Shown here piece after piece: positions 1-10,637 of a DNA stretch of 64,000 bases. The position numbers and the translations under genes are program-made. Below the pieces are notes generated by a model, which was not told the DNA's origin, did no database searches, and saw only the letters and a list, made by a program, of their open reading frames with translations. Within the stretch, counting starts at the first letter, position 1. Each line of letters begins with the position of its first letter. This stretch comes from Paragordius varius (taxonomy: Eukaryota > Nematomorpha), in NCBI GenBank assembly GCA_964247055.1, contig OZ176050.1, positions 12,648,001-12,712,000 of the forward strand. The letters are read 5' to 3'.

Positions 1-2097
1 AAAATAATATGCGGATTGATTTTGCATATAATTCGAATATTGAAATGACTTTAATTAATAATAAAACCCAAAAATAAAAGCACCATGGGACCAATGCTTT
101 ATTTGGTCTAAAAACTTTGGAAAATTTGCAGATTGACCCCGATAATGCAAAAGGGAACCGACTTCCATTATTGTAGAATATATCTAATTTTTAGTCGATT
201 TTTCTATTTTGAGCGCATTTTTTGAGCCATCTCAAGTCAAAAACTAGGGAAAGAACTTTAACTATTTTAGAAAACAAGGATGAATAATGATAGTGTTAGC
301 GCAATGTTTTCGGGATAATAATCCATAACTCAGTTAAAAAGTATAATAATAGCAGAAACCTGATCTAGGATTCCCTATTTGGTTTTATATAAGAACAAAA
401 TCAATTTATGACAAAAGGGAATGTAGGTACAGCTAAATTCTGCGGTTCCTTGTAAGTTAATTCTAGTTTAACTCATTTATTGATAATGATATTTTTGTTA
501 CAAAACACATGTTCATATGGCGATATCTGATTGGTTTATTTTATTTTCATTATCGTCTGCTATTTCCTATCAAACAAGCGTGATTTTTGCATTTTAAAAG
601 CTTTATTTTAAAATTATTTATACAGTGGTCATTAAAGTTATGTATTTTACCAATATTTACTTGCAAAAATATATTTTCTTAATACCAATTAAAACAGCTG
701 GTTAAAATACATATTTTCGGGTCCTCTCAATCTAATTTGTCTACACTGCACATAAATTTTAAACACAAACTGCAAATTATTGTTAATTGGCTAGTTTTTG
801 GGTACTCAATCATGCCATATTTTTTTACCCCTAAAGCTATTTAAATCATCCAGAATCATTCAATTCCTTATATTAATTGTGTTTAAATAAAATATAAATT
901 TAAATAATTTACGAGATAATTAATAAGTACTTTAACAACAAGTAATTTGTAATAATAGAGTTTCACACCTTAACTTTTGCATGGATTAAAGGTGTTATAT
1001 AGATATCAAATAACATGAATTTGATACATATAGTATATATCCGATAAAAAAATAATGAGACAATGTATGATGATGTTATTGAGAGATAATAAAAACCAAT
1101 TTGTCAATCACACTCTTCTTTGTTTAAGCTGGAAAATATAAAATCTTTTTTTATACTTTTTATGATAAATATAATCCATTTTCTCATCATGATATATATA
1201 GTATATATATTTACATGGGATTATATTTAAAATGGATTTGAACACTTTATTTTTTTTATCAGAAAATGATATTTTAATAATTTATATTTTATCATAATAT
1301 TTAGTAAGGTGATATTTAAAATTTTTAACAAAAAAAGTATCATTAAAACTATATGCTCTCATATTTCATAGGTGTAGTTATTTCGATAATTTATATAAAT
1401 TATAATAACTAATATTCGGTATAAATTTAATATAAACTTTGATAAAATTAACATCATGAAATTCTTTTTTTATTTGGAGAGCGAAATTTTTTAATGGTAT
1501 TGGTGTCCATTAAAATATAAATAATAATATCAACTCGTTTAACCCATTGCGTTTTGAAAGGGTTTTATAAAATAAAATCACCATATCCAAAACCTTTTGT
1601 CACCAAATATTTATTTTGGATTATTTGATATTCGCACAAAAATTCTGGAAAATTATATTATAATTTAATTTTTTATTAATATTAAATTTGATTATTGGTA
1701 AAAAATTGTAGCACCAATTATGAAAAAAACAGCTGTGTATCTTAATCTAACTTTTTGACTCAAGAAATTACAACACAGTCAAAAATTAAGGTTTGCCTAT
1801 TTAATTAAAAATTTTAGCCTCTTAGATAAAAAAAATTATCTTAAAATAAATTTTTCACGAATTTTTATTGTAATATGAAGTGTTAATAAATTATTCAATT
1901 TTACATTGGTCACAATACTTATTATACTTAATTAGCGTAAATTCTGACTGATGTTAAAAAGAGTTAGGCTGTGCTAATTAAAAATGTTTAGCAATGGTGT
2001 TAATTATAATTCTAAACTCCATTTTTGATATAAATGAAATACACCCCGTTTAAATGTATATATTTTATAAGAAAGATTAATATTAGGTGTGCAAATG
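1..2097. other. AT-rich spacer without recognisable gene
   Basis: I see no long open frame, RNA gene or intact mobile element in this stretch. It consists of very AT-rich sequence with short TA runs (for example around 1,190-1,215). Parts resemble in composition the old repeats seen near 6-7 kb and 53-54 kb, but I could not align them convincingly. Confidence 0.5.
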
Positions 2098-2166
2098 TTA
2101 GGTCTCCGGATGTGGAATTTTATTGTCATGAAGCATTCCCGCCAATTCTTTTATCTTTGCATTGAT
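2098..2166 (-). CDS. orphan 3'-terminal coding exon, unrecognised protein
   Basis: On the minus strand a strong acceptor (tttttacag at 2,167-2,175) is followed by 23 clean codons ending in TAA at 2,098-2,100. The peptide begins INAKIKELAGMLHDN and ends PHPET. The mix of charged residues and the higher GC than the flanks look like real coding sequence and not an AT-rich accident. No upstream exon of the same gene could be found: the 5' side holds an hAT MITE and a LINE. I do not recognise the family. It could be the last exon of a minus-strand gene whose other exons are short and hidden in 2.5-7.5 kb, or a relic. Confidence 0.4.
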   Translation of the reverse strand: MNAKIKELAGMLHDNKIPHPET

Positions 2167-2303
2167 CTGTAAAAAATATTTAATATTGTTTTTTTAAAAC
2201 ATTGAGGTTATTTCACATATTTCCTATTTTTATGCTATCGTTTTAGAAATTCCTACTTCCCAACCTTAATCTAAGATAACTAAATATAAACTAAAAATGA
2301 TTT

Positions 2304-2540
2304 CGAAGGGTGTCAAACACGCAGCCCTCTGGAATTCTGCAGCCCGCGAGAACTTTTAATAAGTAAAATGATTTTCTTAATCGAATTTTCTGAACATATT
2401 ACCCAAAATTTTGTCAATGAACTAGCAAAAAATGTTAAGCTAAATAGTAGTTTTTATAGGCTTTTAAAATTAAAAAAAATATTTGTTAATACTAATATAT
2501 ATTGCGAATGCGGCCCACGCAGCCGTTTGTGTTGGACAGC
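2304..2540. mobile_element. hAT-type MITE (family C, copy 1)
   Basis: The ends resemble the CAGGGGTGTCCAACAC / GTGTTGGACACC termini shared with copies at 8,464, 22,112, 38,855 and 58,275. Subterminal GCGGCCC-like words are present at both ends. The flanks aatgattt (2,296-2,303) and catgattt (2,541-2,548) form a 7/8 target duplication, the 8-bp size expected for hAT elements. It is non-coding and diverged. Confidence 0.65.
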
Positions 2541-3109
2541 CATGATTTAGAATAAAGCCTAAATAAGATGTTTCCCGACAATTTCGACATTGGTATTTAA
2601 AATTTAGTTACCGTTATTATCATCAAATAAATCTTAAAACTAAATTAGAAAGATAAAAATAAATTCATTGGCGTGCGATTCAATTAACCCTTATTGTGAA
2701 CATAATTGGCAACAGCTGTGAATAATTATGGGACTCTTCCAATAAAGAATGCAAATAACTAAAGGTATCTTGGTGTGCTTTTAGCTTAGCGCTATTCGAA
2801 GTATCAACAGCTGATTTCTTTAGTCAAATAATCAATCTAACGTGTTTTGCACCTACCGCGTTTTCTAGAAATCTTTAACCTTTTCCGACATGAGCTGATA
2901 ATCCAAATTTTTGATTTTCCGAAGTAAGAGAAATTTTAAGTCATGATAGGAAAGCCAGGTTTCATTTTATCAAGAATTGAATGTTTTTAATATTATCTTT
3001 TGATTAGAAACAACTATCTCCAATACCATATTTCAAAAATATTAATATATTTTTCTTCTCTCCTATTTATTGTCCAACACTGTGCGGCATAAATCCCCCT
3101 TTAGAAGGA
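2541..3109. other. AT-rich spacer
   Basis: No gene or repeat could be identified here. A tccaacactgtgcggca word near 3,073 recalls the hAT-MITE terminus but has no partner end. Confidence 0.4.
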
Positions 3110-5400
3110 GACTGGCTTGATTTGGGTCTTTGGACCCATGACCATAGCTTCTGATATTTTATCATATTCGCTTTACCCAGCCAAGGTAAATGTATTCTGG
3201 AACTAGAGCAATTTGAATTTCCATGAATATTAGAACATTGAATTTGAGAGTTTATGTGTTTAATGTTGTAGAAACTTGAGGTTGCAGTGAGCTACATAGC
3301 AACATCGTGTCGTCCGCGTTGATATTGTACTACCGGCCTATTTATGCCAAACGATTTGTCTATATTTAGTATAATGCATCAATGCAATAGTTAAACAGAA
3401 TCGGTAAAAGAACGACACTTGTCGAACTCCGTTGTTGATTGGTACCCAATTGCTTGTAAAATTATTCTTAAAGTTGCATTTGAATATATGGATATTATTA
3501 TTTTATTAGATATACTAATATTCAAATTCATCCAAAGCATTCGTGTCAACGATATCAAAAGCTTTTGTAAAGTCGATGAAACATATTCAACGTATGTTGG
3601 AAACTATATCTCTACAACCGCGATTCGCTCTAAACCCTGTTTGAGTCTTTAACAATTCGGATTCTACCGTCCCTTGGATGCGTTTTAATATTTGAAATTA
3701 AATATCGCTTATAAAAGCTATAGTTCTGTAATTGTTTAAAGTTTTTTAAAATTGTCAAAAGTATGGATTTGTACCAATCTTTGGGAAAAGAAGTGTCGAA
3801 TGTTTTTTGGAATAATTTTGTGCGAATGTCAATCGGTAGGAGGCGGATTGCGGTTGGAAGGTCGTTATATTCTTCCATCCTTTGAATTGTTGTCGGTGAA
3901 TGATAGAGAGTCCATACAACTTTATTTTTCATGAATAGTATCTCCTGTTGATGCTGGTTATTGATGTTATCGGATTCCGTTAAAATGGAGCTTACAACAT
4001 GTTTCTCCTAATGTTGAACCAGTAAATTTTTGTTCAAGTCTAAGGCGCCTTCATTTTTATTTTTCATTGGGCCTTTGTATCCATTGTATGATATTGTCAT
4101 AAATAGTCGTTATTTGTGGCAGCATTATCGAGTGTGAGACGGATATTGTTTAGTGGCTATCTCTGTGGGGGCGTTTTTCTGATACTTCATGTCGAGTAAT
4201 CTGTATTTTCAAAAGTTTTTAAATAGCGTTGCTGCTTAACGATATTTGGCTCGATCTTATATTTTTTGTGATTAATTATAATGATATGTTTGGACGGGAA
4301 TGAATTCGTTGGCTGTACTAGTAGTTATTATATCGGGATACGATTATGAAATTGAATACAAGAAAGGGCAAAACAATTTATCGGACGCTCTATCCAGACA
4401 CGGTAAAATTTTAAACTATAAATAAATTTAACATAAGTAAAGAATTAGTGGAAAATGTGATAATGTTAGATCCACTGGCAAACAAATTTTAATCAGCAAT
4501 AAGGACAAATGATTGGAGTGATCCAAATATCAAAGAATTCCTATAAGTAAAAAATGAAATTCAAATATACTATAATCTTTTATTTGTGAATGATAGATTA
4601 CTAATACCCACATACTTGTAGCGGGACGTAATGAAATTCTTTCATACTGGGCATAACGGAGTGATATCGATGAAACAACAAGCGAGACAATCTGTATATT
4701 GGCCAAACTTAGAAAGAGATTTAGAAAATTTTGTAGAATCACGTGAACCGTGTCAAACGAACAAGACTAATAAGGAAAATCCAACGTGGAAATGGAATTT
4801 CGACACCGCATTGTGGGAGAAAATTTACATCGATATAATCGGACCCATAGACGGCTATTTTTGGTTAGTCACGATTGATAGTGCTTCCAGATGGGTTGAG
4901 TTGGATTTACATAACCATGGGCTCTTAGAATCATCATCAGTATTCACTGTATCGAAAATGTTCTTAAGGTATATTGAAAATCATTCGCTATTGGTGAATA
5001 ATCCAATTTAGGATTATATCCCGTAGTGTTGTTTTAAGTGGGAATATTTAAGTTTACCACCCAGGATATGTTTTTACATTTGTAAAAATTAATTTATATT
5101 TTTTTTCCGAGGAAGTCGATTTGTTTTCGGTATGATGAATTTTATGTGTATAGGCATTTTTGGGTTGATAAAAGAAGGAGTTTGAGATGCATACATTGTT
5201 TTCCATGCAGAACTCTGTAATGCATTCGCTTCTTTCGCGTTTATTATCAAGTCCATTCGCCAATGATAGCGTTAAAGTTACCCATGCTATATTGATAATA
5301 TATGATTCAAAGACATGGAATGGGACATTATTACTGATGTTAATTTCGAAAAAAATTCTATATTATTTATGTTAATATTTTTTGTAGTTATCCAGATAGT
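3110..5400 (-). mobile_element. decayed non-LTR retrotransposon (LINE), split by another element
   Basis: On the minus strand, 5,400 to 5,050 carries a LINE apurinic-type endonuclease segment: a GNFNAIIG motif (compare G-D-F-N-A) followed by a KRER..C-ITEF-CMENNVCISNSFF stretch. From about 4,210 down to 3,110 comes the reverse transcriptase: PKDWYKSILLTILK, then QTGFRANRGC, FIDFTKAFD, LPILFNY and a box reading NADDT where YADDT is expected. Domain order on one strand fits a single LINE copy. It is broken by several frame changes and stops and must be inactive. The gap between the endonuclease and the RT coincides with a plus-strand Gypsy fossil, so the simplest reading is a later insertion. 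The exact LINE clade is not assignable by eye. Confidence 0.8.
4255..5015 (+). mobile_element. fossil Ty3/Gypsy LTR-retrotransposon fragment
   Basis: The remnant shows the end of an RNase H domain (a DYEIEY-KKGKQNLSDALSR type segment) followed by the integrase zinc-binding and core region (W-PN-ERDLE, then D-IGP-DGYFWLV-IDSASRW). It is a broken, old fragment with several breaks and no recognisable LTRs. It lies between the endonuclease and RT parts of the minus-strand LINE, which suggests insertion of one element into another. Borders are approximate. Confidence 0.75.
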
Positions 5401-5568
5401 TATATTTTAAACAATATGTTGGGATTGAAATGGTTTGGTTTAGGGCCCAACGACTCAGGACAATATTTTTCAATAGAAGTAATTGTTTGATCCATATCGA
5501 TATCGCAAATTAGCGCATTTTATGCATGTAGGCCAAATGTTATTATATATCATGTACAACATTACGTA

Positions 5569-5798
5569 CAATAAAAAATGTAAACAGACAAAAGACAAAT
5601 TTTAAAGGCAACCATACTTTTAACCTTGATACCCTCCATAGACTATATAAATATTGTAGTAAGTCAGCAATTCTATTCCCTATTTTTTAATACAAAACGA
5701 TGTTTATTGATAAAAAAATACGGTTTAAAAGTATGGTGTCTTTTTTAGAATAATATCTGTATTTTCATATTTCGTCTATAAATTATAAATTTTTACTG
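5569..5798. mobile_element. Tc1/mariner-type MITE (family A, copy 1, diverged)
   Basis: Ends caataaaaaatgtaaacag and aatttttactg match, with drift, the terminal inverted repeats of family A. The inner words gacaaa and aaccatac, and the ttttagaata stretch near the far end, also match the other copies at 13,578, 18,733, 24,560 and 57,309. It is non-coding, about 230 bp. Confidence 0.55.
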
Positions 5799-5829
5799 CA
5801 TAATAATTAATAGTTTCGAAAGTCTAAAA

Positions 5830-7260
5830 ATTTTTGACTTGACCGAAATGGGCTATTTTTCGATCATTTATGCATAGATTATGACACTAATAAATAATTT
5901 GCAATAAGCATACTTAGCTTTAAAATTTAAATTTTGGGTAATTTTATTTTGTTGAAGCATTTTCGCTTTGATAAAATTTTTACATTATGTCATGGAAAAA
6001 TACTTGCAAAAAATTTTCATTATCATTCAACAGCCTTAATAACGAATATTATAATTTTAACCCTTACATATGTTTAAGTGGGAAGGGGGAACCAAAAGTG
6101 TCCAAGTTTAAACACATAGCAAAAAAATAAGTTATTCTGCTTATTTATTAAAAAATTTATCGTGATAAACAAACTATAGGTGTATAGAGAGTTTAAATAT
6201 AATGTCCACAAAAAAATATTTTAATAAAATATATAGATTCTGATTGGAAAATGTATAAAGTTTATTATGGTGCTTGTTTTGGCCCTTACAATTGATAATT
6301 ATTTGCATTTTTGTGGCAACTGTTTCATATCAGAAAATGTCGAAATTTGCCATTCAAACAATTATTTTTTGGATGGAAGCTAAATGCCTCATTCCAAAAA
6401 ATATCATTAAAATATATCACATATTACATATAAAATGCAAAACAATATTTTTAATTTTGAAAGTATGCTCTGAAAGTCTCAAATTTTTAGATCCTGACAA
6501 AATGGGCAAGTTCTTTAATTAAAGGCCAGATGACCGAGATTGCGTGATAAAATTTTTAAATAGGATAAATTTTGACATCAAAAAAGTTTTTCCCGAAAGG
6601 ATTTTGCTTAACAATTAAATTAATATCAAAATTTTGATGAAGCGTGTTTTATGATTTGAAGCATGGTAGAAACGGTATAACAAAACTTAAAGTTATAAAT
6701 ACACCCTTTATTTAGTTCGATGATACGAATTTTAACCTCAGAATTTTGATTGAAAATTCGATTGCCTCCAAATTTATAAATATAAATTGTTTTTTTACAA
6801 AAATTCCTTCATATTCGAAAGCAAACAAACAATAATATTAAAATTTTGAGATGATATTCGATATCCCCCAATTATATAGAAAGAAATATCATTTTATACT
6901 GAAAAATTGTTAAAATGAAATTTTTAAACAAAGTATGCACTTTCTCAAAATTTTTTTTGATGCCATAATGTAATCTATATATTAAATATTTTTATCTCAG
7001 AGTCTTGTAATTCGTTTAATTGTCATTTTTGTAGAAAAACATTTGGGACCCTCACCTCACACCCAAAATATAATTCATATTGTTTTGTTTTTCATATGTA
7101 GTATATGATATATATTAGTATATTTTTTAAATAGAACATTTAGCTTTCACCAAAAAAATTATATTTAACAAAATAGGCATAAATTTTGCCATTTTTGGAT
7201 ATGTAACAATTGCATCCAGATTCTCATTGATCCACTCTTATGGTAATAACTTACAATAAA
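5830..7260. repeat. unclassified interspersed repeat, old copy
   Basis: Parts of this stretch align by eye with 53,500-54,740. Examples are gatttgaagcatggtagaaac (about 6,653) against gttttgaagcacagtggaaa (about 53,733), aacatttgggaccct (7,039) against aaatttgggacct, and tttagctttcaccaaaaaa (7,139) against tttagcttttagcaaaaaa. No coding capacity or clear ends were found. No gene is visible between here and the COX18 stop codon. Confidence 0.45.
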
Positions 7261-7545
7261 AAAATTATTTTAACACACATTATGTCATAATAATTTTTTT
7301 GATAAAAGATATAGTAATTGGGTAATATATTTCAAAATAAACAAAAAATATAAAGCGATACATCTTAATGCATCTAGAGTTTTAAACTTGTAAACACTCA
7401 CCATATCATACAACACTATTCAACCTGAGCCTTTTACATAGCAAAATCGTGCATATATTTAAACTTCTGCATTTTGACATAGCTTTAATGGATTTTTGCA
7501 ATCTTATTTGTCATAAATAAATTTTGAATAATATTTTTAAATCAT

Positions 7546-10500
7546 TTAATGTAAAGCTGATATTCGTTTTCCCGCATAGAATCGACGTAGACCTTGATTT
7601 ATGCCGAGGCCCATCATAGCGGAAAACCACCAATAGAGTACCAAGCCCTAAACAATAAACAGATGGGTATCAAATTATTGAATGAAAAACTATTAATAAA
7701 TATTATCAAACAATATTTATGTTCAACAATATGAGAAAAGTAATGTGTCGTGTTATAAATTTTTTAAAGACATTTGGAATAGTTTTTAAAATATTAACGA
7801 ATTAAATATTATTACGACTTCAGTGTTATTTTAAATTATCAGCGCTCAAAAAATAACATTATCTAAAATATTATTTGCTAAAGGTTGAAAAAGGATATAT
7901 CACTACTTTAACATAACTTACAACAATTTAAATATTAATTCAAACATTTTATAATATTATATTTGATAATAAATATAAAAACCGATGGAGCCAAACAGGA
8001 GATATAATACATGAGGAATACAGAAAACCGCATTCCCCATTTCATCAAAGTCAGGATTTTGCCAGAGCTAAGAGGCATAATATTTTTTGAATCCTTCTTC
8101 TCAATAGCGTTGGCTGAAAAATTTTTCGTTTTATTATTGGAAGGTAGTGTCATCTATGAAAAATGAATATTCAATGTAGATATTAATAAAAGTATTTTTT
8201 GAAACTAAAGAATTAAATTCGTATATACGTCATAAATACGATAGAAAATATAAATAAATTTATTGAAATTTCAAATTTTCGCAAAAAGGCACCGTCGATT
8301 CCAAAGAGCTCCTCTTAATAGATGGTTTGAGTGTTTGTAATTATATTTTATGTGGAAATTTTCCATAAAAATAAGCCATAGGCAGGAAAGTGTTAAAGCT
8401 TTAATATGTCCTTGACAGGATTCATGCCCTATATATTTAGCAAATAAAAAAGATACTCTAAACCAGGGGTCTCCACGCGGTCCCTGAAACTTTATGCGTG
8501 ACTACCAAAAAATTTGGAATTCCTTAATTATAAAAATATTTACACAAAAATCTTTATAATATAGATATTTCTTAAACATTTATATAAATAAGTCTATCCA
8601 ATTGACAAAAGCTAGAAATTGCTATATTGTGTTTGCATTTTACAGTATTATGTTTAAAATCTAAGAAATTATTTATAAACGTCAATTTAAATTTCATATG
8701 CGGCCCGCGAAACCATTTGTATTGAACACCTATGCTCTAAACTATATATTATTTATTTTTTTATTGGTAAATTTATTAAAATTACATGATATTATAAATC
8801 AACGTCTACCTAAATAAGGGGGAAAAATCCTAATAATAACCATAAATTATATTTTTTTGGTTTAAATTTTTTTCTTAAAGCAACTTACATAAAGATAATG
8901 AATAGACGTTTTAGCCGTGGAAAAAAAGTACAGCTCAAGGATTAGAAAAGGTGCACTCTTTATACAGAGCGAAGAAGATGGTTTACTTAATCGCCGTCAA
9001 GAGAGAAAAGATATAAACCCTGAAACTAAATCGCTTATCAAAAATTATCGAATTTTTGATCACAAACCAGTTTACAGTGTAGATATTACTAAAATTTATA
9101 AATTTTGTGTTTTCATTGTTTTATGTCAAATTATTATTATTTATAGCATTGCAATCATTATTTTATAAAAAAATTCACATTAGGTTATTTTATATCACAA
9201 CGGTTTCTTTATGATCTTTCATTCTTTTGTCCACTAACGGTTCTTTTGTGATTTTTTCCTATTTAAGTAATATCAACCATGATTTTGTTCTTTTTTGTAA
9301 TTTAATTTTTATTTTCTTATATTATGTTATTTTTCTTGATGATGCCTATGGCGAAAATTTGAGAATTAATAAATTATATTTTATTTTCGCGTTATTTTCC
9401 GACGATTCCAACATCATAAAACACATTATGTTGGAAAAATTTTGCATCAGGTTTTTTAAAAAAACACATTGAAATTAATATACCAAATGCCTCTCAAGAA
9501 ACCATAAAAGCTTATAATACCGGTCACTTATGGCCTCAAATTTTGAGTAATTTTTAAATAAACCATTTCAAATTCAAACTCACCCTCAAATTTTTCGATT
9601 TTAAAAATAAGTCACGTGTTTGCGGGATAATTTAATTATTAATATGAAGGCATAATTATTTTCTCAATAGCTTTTTAATTTTAAATAAAATTTTATCTTT
9701 TAAAAATATGAAAAATATAAGTAATTTTAATCTTAAAAAACTTAATTATTTTTAGGGTGAATTTTGATTGTTCAAGGGTTATATTAAAGTGCATATGGTA
9801 TATCATATTAAAATGAGATAAAACTGAAGAAAATTTTGGATTCGAATCAAAAATTTTGCTGAAACTCACTTTCCAATTTTATGATAAATTTTAAATTTTT
9901 TTACAAACACCCACTTGTATCGCAATTAAGTTTGTCATTAGAAGTAATGTTGGAATAATAAATGACGGATCGGGTGTACATAAATTAGAAGCGGTTAAAA
10001 AACTTTCATTAGATAATTGGCCAAATTGAATATTATTTGGATTTATTGTCATGCACCTTATAGCAACAGACATCGAAATCCAAAATGGTAATTGTACCAA
10101 GGGATACAAATAGTTCTTATATGGATGACAGTTATCACGTGTATAAATGTCCCTTAAAATGTTTTTCAACTATATGATTTATATTATATGCATACTTTAA
10201 GGTTATATAGGCTCTTAACTTGTTTAAAATCTAGGGATAATTCTTTAACAGAGTCGGAAACATCATGTTTAATCAGGGGCACTATTTCAGCTAACTCGCT
10301 TTGCAAAGCGGTTAATTTCTGAGTATTTTTTATTTGCAAAGTTGTACAAGTTGTTGATAAGGTAGTTCTAGTTATTATAACGTACAAATATTTACTTTAA
10401 AAATAGGGTTGAAACAAAAAAAGTTTGAGTCCAATTTAAATTTAGTGAATCATGTATGGATATTAGATATTTACTGGCTAATTTAACCAGTAAAAGGCTT

Positions 10501-10586
10501 TCGACGTCGTATAAATTATACCAAGAAAATTTTCTCACACTAACATGTGCGTACAAGTTTGAAAACCGCACAATGCGATTAAACAT
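7546..10586 (-). CDS. COX18: COX18, mitochondrial inner-membrane insertase (Oxa1/YidC family)
   Basis: Five coding exons on the minus strand: 10,586-10,396; 10,367-10,220; 10,169-9,915; 8,153-7,983; 7,647-7,546. Phases join cleanly and give 288 residues. COX18 helps export the C-terminal tail of cytochrome oxidase subunit 2 across the inner membrane. The family match is clear in exon 3 (RDNCHPYK, then LVQLPFWISMSVA) and in the last exon (LYWWFSAMMGLG). The segment FFVSTLFLKTTLST and onward aligns without gaps to the first membrane core of human COX18 as I recall it, across a 28-nt intron (10,368-10,395). Intron 2 is 50 nt. Intron 3 (1,761 nt) holds two MITEs and an unexplained open frame. The N-terminus is short (human about 333 residues) and somewhat basic, plausible as a mitochondrial presequence. 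The gene is divergent from MFSD5, 51 bp away. Confidence 0.88.
8464..8734. mobile_element. hAT-type MITE (family C, copy 2)
   Basis: It starts CAGGGGTCTCC and carries a gcggcccgcgaaaccattt stretch before its far end. It is flanked by an exact 8-bp duplication, ctctaaac, at 8,456-8,463 and 8,735-8,742. This is diagnostic of hAT-type insertion. It is non-coding, 271 bp, inside COX18 intron 3. Confidence 0.85.
8902..9168 (+). other. unexplained open frame inside COX18 intron 3
   Basis: This is open for 88 codons on the strand opposite COX18. The first 50 codons have a coding-like composition (RKGALFIQSEEDGLLNRRQE, then RKDINPETKSL) before it becomes AT-rich and hydrophobic. There is no ATG in this frame near the start; a GTG lies at 8,917 and a separate ATG at 8,898 is in another frame. 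It could be an exon of a nested plus-strand gene, a retrocopy fragment or part of an unknown element. I do not recognise the family. Confidence 0.25.
9561..9799. mobile_element. MITE family B, copy 1
   Basis: It begins aaccatttcaaattcaaac and ends with a gcatatggta terminus, with inner caccct and agggtga words in inverted position. Related copies lie at 15,780, 30,773, 45,533 and 59,474. Shared inner words are tgtttgcgggataat (tgttttcgggataat in others) and aaaatataagtaattttaat. It is non-coding and lies in COX18 intron 3. Confidence 0.65.
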
Positions 10587-10637
10587 ATGTTTTGTGTCGA
10601 TTTAAATTTTTAAATTTAAATTTTTTTGCATTGTAAA
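10587..10637. promoter_or_regulatory. 51-bp shared start region of COX18 and MFSD5
   Basis: The COX18 ATG (minus, 10,586) and the MFSD5 ATG (plus, 10,638) face away from each other with 51 bp between. The spacer is almost pure A/T on the MFSD5 side (tttaaatttttaaattt). Both genes must either share a bidirectional promoter with very short leaders, start inside each other's coding region, or have unseen upstream non-coding exons. Confidence 0.55.

Noticed and set aside
9227-9472. 81-codon open frame rich in Phe, Ile and Tyr on the plus strand
   Set aside because: AT-rich composition alone gives such hydrophobic frames; there is no family motif and no splice context.
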